Positions 37,915 to 45,298 of a stretch of 45,298 bases of DNA are shown here, piece after piece. The DNA is from Nakamurella sp. (GTDB taxonomy: Bacteria > Actinomycetota > Actinomycetes > Mycobacteriales > Nakamurellaceae). The translations under genes were made by a program, and so were the position numbers. The notes below the pieces were generated by a model. It saw only the letters and a program-made list of their open reading frames with translations. It was not told where the DNA came from and ran no database searches. The DNA lies in NCBI GenBank assembly GCA_017848755.1, contig JAFIHI010000115.1, positions 1 to 45,298 on the forward strand. The letters are read 5' to 3'. Every line of letters starts with the position of its first letter. The stretch's first letter is position 1.

Positions 37915-38894
37915 CGTTGGTGCTCCTGTTCCCTAGGTTCGGTCGCGCATGCCTTGTCGTGGCCCGCGTGCAGTCGAGTGGGCGTACGCAGGTGACCGGT
38001 GCCGCCCATCGCACTCACGGCGTCGGTTCCGCACGCGACTCCACGGGCAAGGGCACGATCCGGACGTTGGCCAGCAAGCACCGCCGCGAGGAATCCTGCA
38101 TTGAAATTGTCGCCAGCCCCGGTGGTGTCGACGATTTCGGTTACGCGGCCGGATTCACGTACCAGTTCGTGCTCGGTGACCCATGCGGCGCCCTCCGCGC
38201 CGAGCTTGAGGGCGATGCCGGGGCCACGCGCCGCCAGGAAGCGAGCCGCCTCGACCGGATCGTCGGTCGATAGGCCGAGCCGCCGTGCGAGTTGCTGACA
38301 CTCCGCCGCATTCGGCAAGAGGTAGGTCAGATGTGGGAGCAGGCTTTCTACGGCGATCCAGTCCGCTGCCGGGTCCCATCCCGGATCCAGCGAGGTCGTG
38401 CCTCCCGAGACGCGTACCTTCGCGAGCAACTCCGGAAGCCCGGAATGCAACCCCCGCTGGAGATAGAACGAGCTTATGTGGACGTGGCGTGCTCGGGAGA
38501 GCAGATGTTCCGGAACGTCCTGCACACGCAGTTCGCTCATTGCACCGAGAAACGTCATCAACGCTCGGTCGCCGTCAGGCCGGGTGAGAACGATCGTCAT
38601 ACCCGTGGCGACCTGCGGGCGGACCAGCACTCCGGACGTGTCGACACCGTGTCCGGCCAGGAGACGGGTAGCTAACTCACCAGCTTCATCCGCGCCGACC
38701 GTCGCGCAAAGCGCAACGTCCATGCCTTGGGCCACAAGGCTGGCGGCCGTGATAGCGCCGGAGCTGCCCAGGGTCATGCGCGCCCGCGCCACGAGCTGCT
38801 CGACCTGCCCGAAGACCGGCGGTCCGTCGCACGCCACGACAACGTCGGGGTTGAGCTCGGCGAGGACAAGCACGTCGAGGTGTGCGGCAGGCAT
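37911..38894 (-). CDS. PfkB-family carbohydrate kinase
   Basis: A 327-residue ribokinase-fold kinase. GSSGAITAASLVAQG and the C-terminal anion-hole motif DTTGAGDNFNAGF (256-268, catalytic Asp262) are clear. It probably phosphorylates the imported sugar or sugar derivative. ATG 38894 (MPAAHLDV) has AAGGA seven bases upstream and is preferred to ATG 38912. It opens the minus-strand arm of the cluster. A CGTCATACCCG motif lies inside the gene at 38595. Confidence 0.88.
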   Translation of the reverse strand: MPAAHLDVLVLAELNPDVVVACDGPPVFGQVEQLVARARMTLGSSGAITAASLVAQGMDVALCATVGADEAGELATRLLAGHGVDTSGVLVRPQVATGMTIVLTRPDGDRALMTFLGAMSELRVQDVPEHLLSRARHVHISSFYLQRGLHSGLPELLAKVRVSGGTTSLDPGWDPAADWIAVESLLPHLTYLLPNAAECQQLARRLGLSTDDPVEAARFLAARGPGIALKLGAEGAAWVTEHELVRESGRVTEIVDTTGAGDNFNAGFLAAVLAGQRPDRALARGVACGTDAVSAMGGTGHLRTPTRLHAGHDKACATEPREQEHQR

Positions 38895-39108
38895 GGCGTC
38901 GTCCTTGGGCATTCGAACGCAGGAAAGTCTCGGCGATCGGACAGTACGGCCAGCCGAGGCACCAGGTCAAGCACGACCGAGCATGATTCAGCCATAATTA
39001 ATCATTTGTTCGCTCACTCTTGACTGACTGGATCGCCCGGTGCACACTTCTTCGTCGAGGCCGCCGACGGGCGCCAGAGGCCGTCGCGCACTGACCAGGA
39101 GGCAAACC
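38895..39108. promoter_or_regulatory. Divergent sugar-cluster control region with AT-rich inverted repeat
   Basis: ATGATT (38983-38988) and AATCAT (39000-39005) form an inverted repeat with an 11-base AT-rich centre including TAATTA, a candidate operator for the DeoR-type regulator of the cluster. On plus, TTGACT (39020-39025) and CACACT (39043-39048) are 17 bases apart, a possible promoter for the binding-protein operon. Minus-strand TAATTAT could be the kinase -10 box. Confidence 0.5.
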
Positions 39109-40488
39109 ATGACCGTTACGCGTCGCGCGTTCCTCAGCGGATCGCTAGGCGCTGCCGCGCTGCTGGGCCTTGGCGCGTGCAGTTCGCCGAACTCCAACGC
39201 CGGCACCGGCCAGACGTCGGCCGGGCAGACGTCGGCAGGGCAAGGCAGCACCGGCAGCGGGAGCACAAAAAGCGTCGGAAAGCCCAGTGGGACACTGACT
39301 TTCGCATTCTGGGGAGGCAGCGCCGGTGAGACCGCCGGGTTCACCTACGCGAAGAAGCAGTTCGAAGCCGCGAATCCCGGCACCACGATCAATCTGAAGG
39401 TCGTCCCGTATGACGGATTCTTCTCGGGCATCGATCGCGGCATCCAGGCGGGGAACGCACCGGACATCTTCCGCGTCGACTACACGACCATTGGCAAGTA
39501 CAGCAAGAACGGTGTCCTGCTCGACGTAAGTCCGTACTTCACGAACGCCGAGATCGATCAGTTCCTCCCCGCGCTCTGGGACGCTATCAAACACCAGGGC
39601 GTGCCGTACGGCGTGCCGCATCAGACGGACACGACGTGCGTGGTGTACAGCAAGAAGGCGTTCGAGGCAGCGGGCATCACGTCCGTCCCAACCTCTCTGG
39701 ATTCTGCGTGGACCTGGGACGAGTTCTCCGCCGTGGCGCAGAAGCTGCAGTCGACCTTGCCACACAACAAGTTCCCATTCGCCTACGACTGGACACAGGC
39801 AGGCGCCTTCCGTTGGCTCTCCTGGCTGTACCAGGCTGGTGGGACCCTGTTGACGCCCGACCTGAGTAAGTGCGCCCTGCCCAGCAGTGCCGGAACCAAG
39901 GCGCTCGAGTACACCCAGAGTTTCTTCGCGAAGAAGTGGGTGCCGGCGAACAACACAATCAAGACGAGCACCTACTCGGACAATTTCTTCCTCAGCCAAA
40001 CGGTGCCGATGACGTTCGTCGGTGACTTCTTGGTGCCCGAACTGGCCGACCCTGCGAACGGATACAAGGGTGGCGACTGGGGCGCCACCTTCATGCCGCG
40101 CGATGTTGCCGCTGCGTCCGATTTGGGTGGTAACGCGATCGTCGCCCTCAAGAACACGAAGAATCCTGATCTCGCTGCCGCGTTCTTGAAGTTCCTTGTC
40201 AGCGAGGACATCATGAAGTATTTCTGCGAGCAGGCCGTGGAGTTGCCCACCCTGAAGACCTTGGTGAACGAGCAGCTGAACTACGCTTTCCGGCCCGACG
40301 TGGTGAAGGTCTGCGCTCAGCAGGCGACCACGATCAGCGACACCATCGTGAAAGAGTGCACCATCGCCGGCTTCGCCGACATCAACACCGCGCTGGAGGA
40401 CCAGCTCGAATTGGCCTTCCACGGCCAAAGCGCTCCGGCAACGCTGGACGCGATTGCGACAAAGGTAAACCAAGCACTCGGGTCGTAG
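39109..40488 (+). CDS. ABC sugar transporter solute-binding lipoprotein (family 1)
   Basis: A 459-residue extracellular binding protein. The N-terminus TRRAFLSGSLGAAALLGLGAC combines a twin-arginine signal with a lipobox (LGAC), so it is probably exported by Tat and anchored as a lipoprotein. The following Gly/Ser/Thr linker is followed by TLTFAFWGGSAGETAGFTYAK and APDIFRVDYTTIGKYSKNGVLLDVSPY, typical of sugar-binding proteins. ATG 39109 has AGGAGG seven bases upstream. It opens the plus-strand operon. The ligand is unknown. Confidence 0.92.
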   Translation: MTVTRRAFLSGSLGAAALLGLGACSSPNSNAGTGQTSAGQTSAGQGSTGSGSTKSVGKPSGTLTFAFWGGSAGETAGFTYAKKQFEAANPGTTINLKVVPYDGFFSGIDRGIQAGNAPDIFRVDYTTIGKYSKNGVLLDVSPYFTNAEIDQFLPALWDAIKHQGVPYGVPHQTDTTCVVYSKKAFEAAGITSVPTSLDSAWTWDEFSAVAQKLQSTLPHNKFPFAYDWTQAGAFRWLSWLYQAGGTLLTPDLSKCALPSSAGTKALEYTQSFFAKKWVPANNTIKTSTYSDNFFLSQTVPMTFVGDFLVPELADPANGYKGGDWGATFMPRDVAAASDLGGNAIVALKNTKNPDLAAAFLKFLVSEDIMKYFCEQAVELPTLKTLVNEQLNYAFRPDVVKVCAQQATTISDTIVKECTIAGFADINTALEDQLELAFHGQSAPATLDAIATKVNQALGS

Positions 40489-40498
40489 AAGTGACACG

Positions 40499-41488
40499 AT
40501 GGTGACCCATACAAAAGTCGCCCCAGGCTCGGCTCTCGCGACCGCCACAAGGGCAGGAGTTGATCTAGTGCCGCAAGGGACGTCCTACAAGCCGCGCCGG
40601 CAGGGTGCGTACACGCACGGCCAGACCGCGGCCGCCTCACTGTTCCTGCTGCCGAATCTCGTCCTGGTCGGCCTATTCTTGCTGGTACCGCTGGTGCTAG
40701 CCTTCGTGATCAGCACCCAGAAGCTGGGCTCGCTCGGCTCGCCACAGTATATCGGTATCGACAATTTCATTACTCTTTTCCGAGACACCATCTTCTGGGA
40801 GACGGTTTGGAACACAGCTGTCTTTACAATCTTTACGGTTCCCGTCGGCATGGTCATTGGTCTTGGCGTCGCTCTGCTTCTCAACAGCGTGCTCCCTGGA
40901 CGCACGCTCTACCGGTCGATCATATTCCTGCCGCTTGTAATCTCGGGCGTGGCCACCGGCGTCCTCGGATCGTGGATGTTCGACCAATACAACGGCTTTT
41001 TCAATAAATTTCTGCATGCGATCGGTATCACTGGCCCCGCCTGGCAGTCCGACGGCAAGTGGGCGATGATCTCGCTCATCCTGGTCACGCTGTGGCAGCG
41101 CGTCGGTTTCGACATGCTCATTTACCTCGCAGGGCTACAAGGCATCAGTCCGGATCTGCTGGAAGCTGCGAAAATCGACGGCTCGAGCGCTTGGCAGCGA
41201 CTCCGGCATGTGACGGTTCCGCTGCTCGGGCCATCGACCTTCTTCTTACTCATCATGAATATCATCTACTCGTTCCAGGTCTTCGACACAGTCTGGGCGC
41301 TTACCCGGGGTGGCCCAGACTTCTCAACCACGACCGTCGTGACCTACGCCTACCGCGAGGCGTTCGACGACCACGGGCCACAGCAACTCGGCTACGGCGC
41401 CGCCGTAGGTGTGTTCATTTACCTGATCACGCTGGCGATCACCGTCATTCAGTGGCGATTCAGCCGCACCCGCGACGAAGCCGGCTGA
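40499..41488 (+). CDS. ABC sugar transporter permease (MalF-like)
   Basis: A 329-residue membrane protein with about six spans and the cytoplasmic EAA loop EAAKIDGSSAWQRLRHVTVPLL that contacts the ATPase. The 40-residue N-terminal extension is longer than usual, and an internal GTG at 40569 would shorten it. It begins ten bases after the binding-protein stop. Confidence 0.92.
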   Translation: MVTHTKVAPGSALATATRAGVDLVPQGTSYKPRRQGAYTHGQTAAASLFLLPNLVLVGLFLLVPLVLAFVISTQKLGSLGSPQYIGIDNFITLFRDTIFWETVWNTAVFTIFTVPVGMVIGLGVALLLNSVLPGRTLYRSIIFLPLVISGVATGVLGSWMFDQYNGFFNKFLHAIGITGPAWQSDGKWAMISLILVTLWQRVGFDMLIYLAGLQGISPDLLEAAKIDGSSAWQRLRHVTVPLLGPSTFFLLIMNIIYSFQVFDTVWALTRGGPDFSTTTVVTYAYREAFDDHGPQQLGYGAAVGVFIYLITLAITVIQWRFSRTRDEAG

Positions 41489-41501
41489 GCAGGAGGGGAC
41501 G

Positions 41502-42377
41502 ATGGCAATTTTCACACCTGCGTATACGCCCGGGGTGCGCAATGTTCGTCGCCGCGCGCGAGGCCGCTTCTTCGGACTTCGGCTGAGCTTGGCAATAGTC
41601 ATCACGCTGGTGATGGTCTTCCCGCTCTACTGGATGATCATGACGGCGGTCTCACCGAGAGTGGATCTGTATCAAAGCGGCCTGCATCTGTGGCCCAGTC
41701 ATTGGACCTGGGACAATTTCACCCTGCCGATCAAGCAGTTTCCTGTCTGGCAGTGGTTCCGCAATTCGGCGGTGATCACCATCGCGGTCACCGTCATTAC
41801 AGTGATTGCCAACCTGCTCGCCGGCTATGCCTTCGCCAAGCTGCGGTTCCGCGGGCGGAACGCGCTGTTCCTGTTGCTGCTGTCGACCATGATGATCCCG
41901 GTCCAGGCCATTATGGTCCCGCAGTTCCGTTTGTCTATCGATCTGGGGCTGTTCGGCAATCTCTGGGCCGTGATCCTGCCCGAGAGCGCTACCGTGTTCG
42001 GCATCTTCCTCGCGAGGCAGTTCTTCCTCGCCGTCCCGGACGAACTCATCGAGGCTGCGCGTAGCGATGGAGCCGGCCAACTGCGAATCTTCGTGAGTAT
42101 CGTGCTGCCGCTCTGTAAACCACTGATCGCCGTCCTGACCCTGCTGACGATGCTGTCCGAATGGAACGCTTTCGCTTGGCCGCTGGTTGTGCTCTTCGGC
42201 AACGATCAGTTGTTCACCTTGCCGATCGGGATGGTGACCGACCTACAGGGGCAGTACACGTCGAACTATGGGGCACTGATGGCGATGAATCTGCTGATGA
42301 TCGCGCCGATGGTGATCCTGTTCGTCGCGTTCCAAAGGTTCTTCGTCCAGGGACTGGCTCGAAGTGGTCTGAAATGA
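41502..42377 (+). CDS. ABC sugar transporter permease (MalG-like)
   Basis: A 291-residue six-span permease with the EAA loop EAARSDGAGQLRIFVSIVLPL. GGAGGGG lies four to ten bases before the ATG. No ATPase gene is in the cluster, so the importer probably uses a shared MsiK/UgpC-type ATPase encoded elsewhere. The stop overlaps the dehydrogenase start (ATGA). Confidence 0.92.
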   Translation: MAIFTPAYTPGVRNVRRRARGRFFGLRLSLAIVITLVMVFPLYWMIMTAVSPRVDLYQSGLHLWPSHWTWDNFTLPIKQFPVWQWFRNSAVITIAVTVITVIANLLAGYAFAKLRFRGRNALFLLLLSTMMIPVQAIMVPQFRLSIDLGLFGNLWAVILPESATVFGIFLARQFFLAVPDELIEAARSDGAGQLRIFVSIVLPLCKPLIAVLTLLTMLSEWNAFAWPLVVLFGNDQLFTLPIGMVTDLQGQYTSNYGALMAMNLLMIAPMVILFVAFQRFFVQGLARSGLK

Positions 42378-43396
42378 GCGTCAACTACTTGTCGACGCTG
42401 ACGTTCGACGATGAGTGGCTTGCTGCCTTGCGGCGTCGCTCACCAGGAGTGCAGATCACCCAGCTTCCCGCGGAGCAGGCCGGTGATATCCCGGACCGCG
42501 TCTGGGCAGACGTGGACGTCCTGCACACCTCCACCATGTTCCCGGATCTCACCGCGGCACCACGCCTTCGCTGGGTGCAACTCGACACGTCTGGCGTTGA
42601 TCACCTTCGTGGGACGCCGCTGTGGCACTCCGACCTGGCGATCACGACGATCGGCGGGGTCTCGCCGGTGCCACTGGCCGAATACGTGATGTTTGCCGTC
42701 TTGGGGTCAGCTCATCACTTGCCGGCGCTGCTGGACGCACAGAACCGACATGACTGGCCGACGCCCGCACGACGGTGGCAGACCATGCTGCCCCGGCCGG
42801 TGGCTGGTGCGACGATCGGCATTGTCGGCTACGGCCGTATCGGAAGGGAAATCGGCCGATTGGCCCGGGCGCACGGAATGCAGGTGCTTGCGGTGAACCG
42901 CACCGGACGCCTGCATCCTGCCGCCCGAGACACGGACCAGGTCAACTTCGCCAGCGGTGACGACAGTGGAGCTGACATCGAGTTGTTCGCATCGAATCGC
43001 CTGAAGGAGGTGCTGGAGCGTTGTGACTTCGTCGTCATCGTTGTCCCGCTCACGGAGCAGACGGGCGGCCTCCTTGATCGTGAGATGATCGCCGCAATCA
43101 AACCGGGAGCGACGTTGATCAACGTGTCCAGAGGCGGCATCGTAAACGAGTCCGCGTTACTTGAAGCGCTGAATAGCGGGGCGATCTCAACCGTCGTACT
43201 GGACGTATTCGAGGAGGAGCCCTTGCCGCCCAACTCGCCGTGGTGGAGTGAGCCAAACGCGTTCGTCACACCGCATGTCGCAGGCCTGGCGCCACGATAC
43301 GCGGAACAGGTGCTGGACATCGTGGCGGAGAACCTCAACCGGTTCGTGGCCGGGAAGCCGCTCCTCAATCTCGTCGACCGGGCGCGAGGATACTGA
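42374..43396 (+). CDS. D-isomer-specific 2-hydroxyacid dehydrogenase
   Basis: A 340-residue NAD(P)-dependent dehydrogenase. The cofactor motif GYGRIGREIGRLA is at 152-164, and catalytic Arg253 (NVSRGGIVNESAL), Glu282 (DVFEEEPLP) and His301 (VTPHVAGLAP) are all present. The N-terminal segment WVQLDTSGVDHL is also typical. It probably reduces or oxidises a 2-keto/2-hydroxy acid derived from the sugar taken up by the cluster; the substrate is not told. It starts within the stop of the second permease. Confidence 0.9.
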   Translation: MSVNYLSTLTFDDEWLAALRRRSPGVQITQLPAEQAGDIPDRVWADVDVLHTSTMFPDLTAAPRLRWVQLDTSGVDHLRGTPLWHSDLAITTIGGVSPVPLAEYVMFAVLGSAHHLPALLDAQNRHDWPTPARRWQTMLPRPVAGATIGIVGYGRIGREIGRLARAHGMQVLAVNRTGRLHPAARDTDQVNFASGDDSGADIELFASNRLKEVLERCDFVVIVVPLTEQTGGLLDREMIAAIKPGATLINVSRGGIVNESALLEALNSGAISTVVLDVFEEEPLPPNSPWWSEPNAFVTPHVAGLAPRYAEQVLDIVAENLNRFVAGKPLLNLVDRARGY

Positions 43397-43397
43397 C

Positions 43398-44186
43398 ATG
43401 CTCAGCCTCGACCGCCAGCGACGACTTCTGCAACTCGTTCGCACCAATGGGTACGGCAACGTCGTCGAACTGGCTGACATTCTTGGCGTCAGCCCGTCGA
43501 CGGTGCGTCGAGACCTGCGACACATGGATCAGCGTGGACTGATCGCCAGAGTCCACGGAGGAGCCAGCGTTCTAGACGCTGTCACCGAACCGCTACTCGT
43601 CTCCCGGGCAGCGGAGCGCAGCGAGCAGAAACGCCGTATCGGCCAGGCGGCCGCGGGCCGCGTTCCATCCGGCAGCACGATCTTGATCACGGGCGGCACC
43701 ACCACCGAAGCGATGCTGCCCTTCTTGGCGGGGAGCGAACGGCTCACTGTCCTCACCAATGGTCTCAACATCGCCTACCACTTGGCACGCTATCCCGAAA
43801 TTTCAGTCGTCGTTCTCGGTGGTGTGCTGAGGCATGACGAAATGTCACTGCTCGGTCCGATCGCGGAGCAAGTACTTGCCGAGTTTCGAGTCGACGTTGC
43901 ATTCTCGAGCGCCTTCGGTATCTGCGCCGATGACGGCATGTCCGGTGCCAACGTCGCTGAAGCAGGGACGGACCGGCGGATGCTCGCGGCGGCAGACTCG
44001 CTGATCCTGCTCGCGGACGGATCCAAGTTCGACCGCAAGGGGCCGGTGCGCTTGGCCAGCGTCGAGCAAATTGATTGCGTGATCACGGACCATACGGCCC
44101 CATCCGAGTCTCTCAAGGAACTAAGTCGGCGCGGCGTCGAGGTCGTCGTCTGCGACGACGATCGGAAAGGAAGCAAACGTCAATGA
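43398..44186 (+). CDS. DeoR-family transcriptional regulator
   Basis: A 262-residue repressor-type regulator: N-terminal helix-turn-helix (residues 18-55, VVELADILGVSPSTVRRDLRHMDQRGLIARVHGGA) and a sugar-phosphate-binding C-terminal domain with ILITGGTTTEAML and LTVLTNGLNIA. It probably senses a phosphorylated sugar made by the PfkB kinase and controls both arms through the 38983-39005 repeat. GAGGA lies seven bases before the ATG. It overlaps the next gene by four bases. Confidence 0.93.
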   Translation: MLSLDRQRRLLQLVRTNGYGNVVELADILGVSPSTVRRDLRHMDQRGLIARVHGGASVLDAVTEPLLVSRAAERSEQKRRIGQAAAGRVPSGSTILITGGTTTEAMLPFLAGSERLTVLTNGLNIAYHLARYPEISVVVLGGVLRHDEMSLLGPIAEQVLAEFRVDVAFSSAFGICADDGMSGANVAEAGTDRRMLAAADSLILLADGSKFDRKGPVRLASVEQIDCVITDHTAPSESLKELSRRGVEVVVCDDDRKGSKRQ

Positions 44187-44458
44187 GCCCAGAGCTGGAA
44201 TTGCTCCGCGAATGCCAGAATCGCGCGCTCGAGCGCGAGGGCATTCCCATGGTGCTGAGCCTGGTCGACGAGGTACACGAGCAGCCGTCGCCCGTCCAGG
44301 ACTGGGCTCGCGCCGATGGGCAACAAATCGCCGCTAAGCTCGACAACTTCCGTGCCGCGCTACTTCCGCACAGCCGCAACGACGATATGGGATGCGTCAT
44401 AACCGTGCTGCAAGTTGGTTCCTACGCGGACTTTGGACGCGAAGGGGGGCAGCTGTGA
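44183..44458 (+). CDS. Orphan 91-residue protein of the sugar operon
   Basis: A soluble protein beginning MSPELELLRECQNRALEREG, with a predicted helical N-terminus and ending VLQVGSYADFGREGGQL. No signal peptide, membrane segment or motif I recognise. It starts in the DeoR stop (ATGA, with GGAAAGGAAG upstream) and ends in the deacetylase start (GTGA), so it is firmly part of the operon. A CGTCATAACCG motif copy lies within (44395), using the rare ATA codon. Function unknown. Confidence 0.75.
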   Translation: MSPELELLRECQNRALEREGIPMVLSLVDEVHEQPSPVQDWARADGQQIAAKLDNFRAALLPHSRNDDMGCVITVLQVGSYADFGREGGQL

Positions 44459-45138
44459 CGCTCACCTATACCGCGCACCGCGACGCTATCGCCAGCGGAC
44501 GGTTCATTCGAGTCGTTAACTACCACAACACGCCAGCTTCGAGCCGCAAAGCCCTGCGAGAAGAACTCGAAAGGTACTCGAAACGGTTTGCCTCGATCAC
44601 CCTCGGTGAGCTCGACGAATTTTTCGCCACCGGCCGCTGGCGTCAGGAACGCCCTGGTTTCATACCGGTCTTCTACGAGGGTTACCGCAATAGCGCACAG
44701 GTGGCCGGGCCGGTGTGCGACGAGCTGGGCCTGACAGGCTGGTTCCCGATATGCACGGGTTTTGTCGACTGCCCGACGGCAGAGCAAGAAGCTTATGCGC
44801 GGTCGCACCACATCGGGCTGGTTGCCGAGGATCTCGAAACCCCTGGCGCCCGCCTGGCGATGACCTGGGGCGAGATAGCTGCGCTATCGCAGCGGCATGT
44901 GGTATCCCCGCACACTGCGTCGCATTACGGGATCGCAGACGTGAACACGGCAGAAGAATTCGACCGGGAGATCTTCGAGCCCAAGCGAAAGATGGACGCA
45001 GTAACGGGGCAGTCTGCGCCGGCATTCGTGTGGCTGCACGGTACTCAGCACGGGATGAGCGAGCGACACGATCGAGCGCTGCAGCAAGCTGGGTACCGTT
45101 ACCAGATCAGCAACACGATGATCCACCGAATTGCTTAA
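44455..45138 (+). CDS. Polysaccharide deacetylase-like (NodB-fold) protein with altered active site
   Basis: A 227-residue cytoplasmic protein (no signal peptide). VNYHNTP, the TFDDGY-like FYEGYRNS at residues 73-80, and the HTxxH motif SPHTASH (151-157) after MTWGEIAALSQRHVV place it in the NodB fold. In the first motif the catalytic Asp is Tyr74 and the metal-binding Asp is Glu75, so classical deacetylase activity is doubtful, though HxxxH is kept. A role on a small acylated sugar inside the cell is a guess. The GTG start overlaps the preceding stop. Confidence 0.7.
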   Translation: MTLTYTAHRDAIASGRFIRVVNYHNTPASSRKALREELERYSKRFASITLGELDEFFATGRWRQERPGFIPVFYEGYRNSAQVAGPVCDELGLTGWFPICTGFVDCPTAEQEAYARSHHIGLVAEDLETPGARLAMTWGEIAALSQRHVVSPHTASHYGIADVNTAEEFDREIFEPKRKMDAVTGQSAPAFVWLHGTQHGMSERHDRALQQAGYRYQISNTMIHRIA

Positions 45139-45153
45139 GGCGCCATGGTCGCG

Positions 45154-45298
45154 TCAGCGCCGATGTAGAGAGGTGCCCGGCTGCGCCCACGCACGCGCGT
45201 AGATCCGCTGAGGCGCGCGCACCGCATCGTGGTCACAGTTGAGCCAACCGTGATAAAGCGCCGTGCCGCGCCGCACAATCACGTCTATCCGTCCGCCA
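45154..45298 (-). CDS. Unidentified partial CDS at the window edge
   Basis: The minus strand is open from the window end to TGA at 45154, giving about 48 residues that include IDVIVRRGTALYHGWLNCD and end RIYARAWAQPGTSLHRR. It could be the C-terminus of a gene that runs off to the right, or a chance open frame. I do not recognise it. It converges with the deacetylase gene (16 bases apart). Confidence 0.35.
   Translation of the reverse strand, partial: GGRIDVIVRRGTALYHGWLNCDHDAVRAPQRIYARAWAQPGTSLHRR

Noticed and set aside
24647..39416. Isolated TATGACG heptamers (24647, 27166, 31237, 34562, 39410) as further copies of the 11-mer
   Set aside because: They lack the CGR flank on the correct side; counted only as core matches, not as motif copies.
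45154..45210. A possible third xerC-like tail (RIYARAWAQP) at the right edge
   Set aside because: Only the IYARA part resembles VYAQANPRA; it continues to GTSLHRR before the stop and lacks HPRA, so similarity may be chance.

Overview
The window is GC-rich chromosomal DNA (roughly two thirds G+C by eye) from an actinomycete (Actinomycetota). Evidence: a PriA-type HisA/TrpF isomerase, the complete GlgE alpha-glucan pathway, frequent GTG starts, several apparently leaderless genes with TANNNT boxes six to eight bases before the start codon, and gene neighbourhoods resembling two mycobacterial blocks (glgP/glgE/glgB/thioredoxin/thiolase/epimerase, and cdsA-frr-pyrH-tsf-rpsB-M23 peptidase). I cannot name the order or genus; no rRNA, tRNA or CRISPR array was seen.

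Layout. 1-6.1 kb, minus strand: enoyl-CoA hydratase, THUMP-like methyltransferase, fosmidomycin-resistance-type MFS exporter, priA, a RidA-family gene, a 59-codon CxxC protein and the start of hisF, with an ABC ATPase at the right. 6.1-20.1 kb: glgX, glgP (opposite strand), then glgE-treS-maltokinase-glgB and a membrane-anchored zinc peptidase that overlaps glgB. TreS turns trehalose into maltose, maltokinase makes maltose 1-phosphate, GlgE polymerises it, GlgB branches the glucan, and GlgX and GlgP take it apart. 20.2-27.3 kb: thioredoxin-TPR co-chaperone, DEDDh exonuclease, an isobutyryl-CoA-mutase-type large subunit, MarR regulator, MeaB G protein, thiolase and methylmalonyl-CoA epimerase, i.e. 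branched-chain and odd-chain acyl-CoA metabolism. 27.3-29.5 kb: a DivIVA-like coiled-coil protein and a secreted Thr/Ser-rich protein. 29.5-35.0 kb: cdsA, frr, pyrH, tsf, rpsB and a divergent M23 peptidase.

From about 35.1 kb the window becomes accessory: ParDE and VapBC toxin-antitoxin pairs, two short fragments that read like the C-terminus of XerC, then a divergent sugar-uptake and catabolism cluster (tautomerase, SIS isomerase and PfkB kinase on minus; solute-binding protein, two permeases, 2-hydroxyacid dehydrogenase, DeoR regulator, an orphan 91-residue protein and a degenerate NodB-type deacetylase on plus). Its codons look less GC-biased than those to the left, and the xerC-like fragments suggest an island inserted at the 3' end of xerC.

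The least explained signals are a dispersed, orientation-biased 11-mer (CGTCATAnYCG, about ten copies), the xerC-like tails, a long hairpin between rpsB and tsf whose base is an inverted pair of that 11-mer, a compact back-to-back leaderless promoter between thiolase and epimerase, and the undefined substrate of the right-hand sugar cluster.
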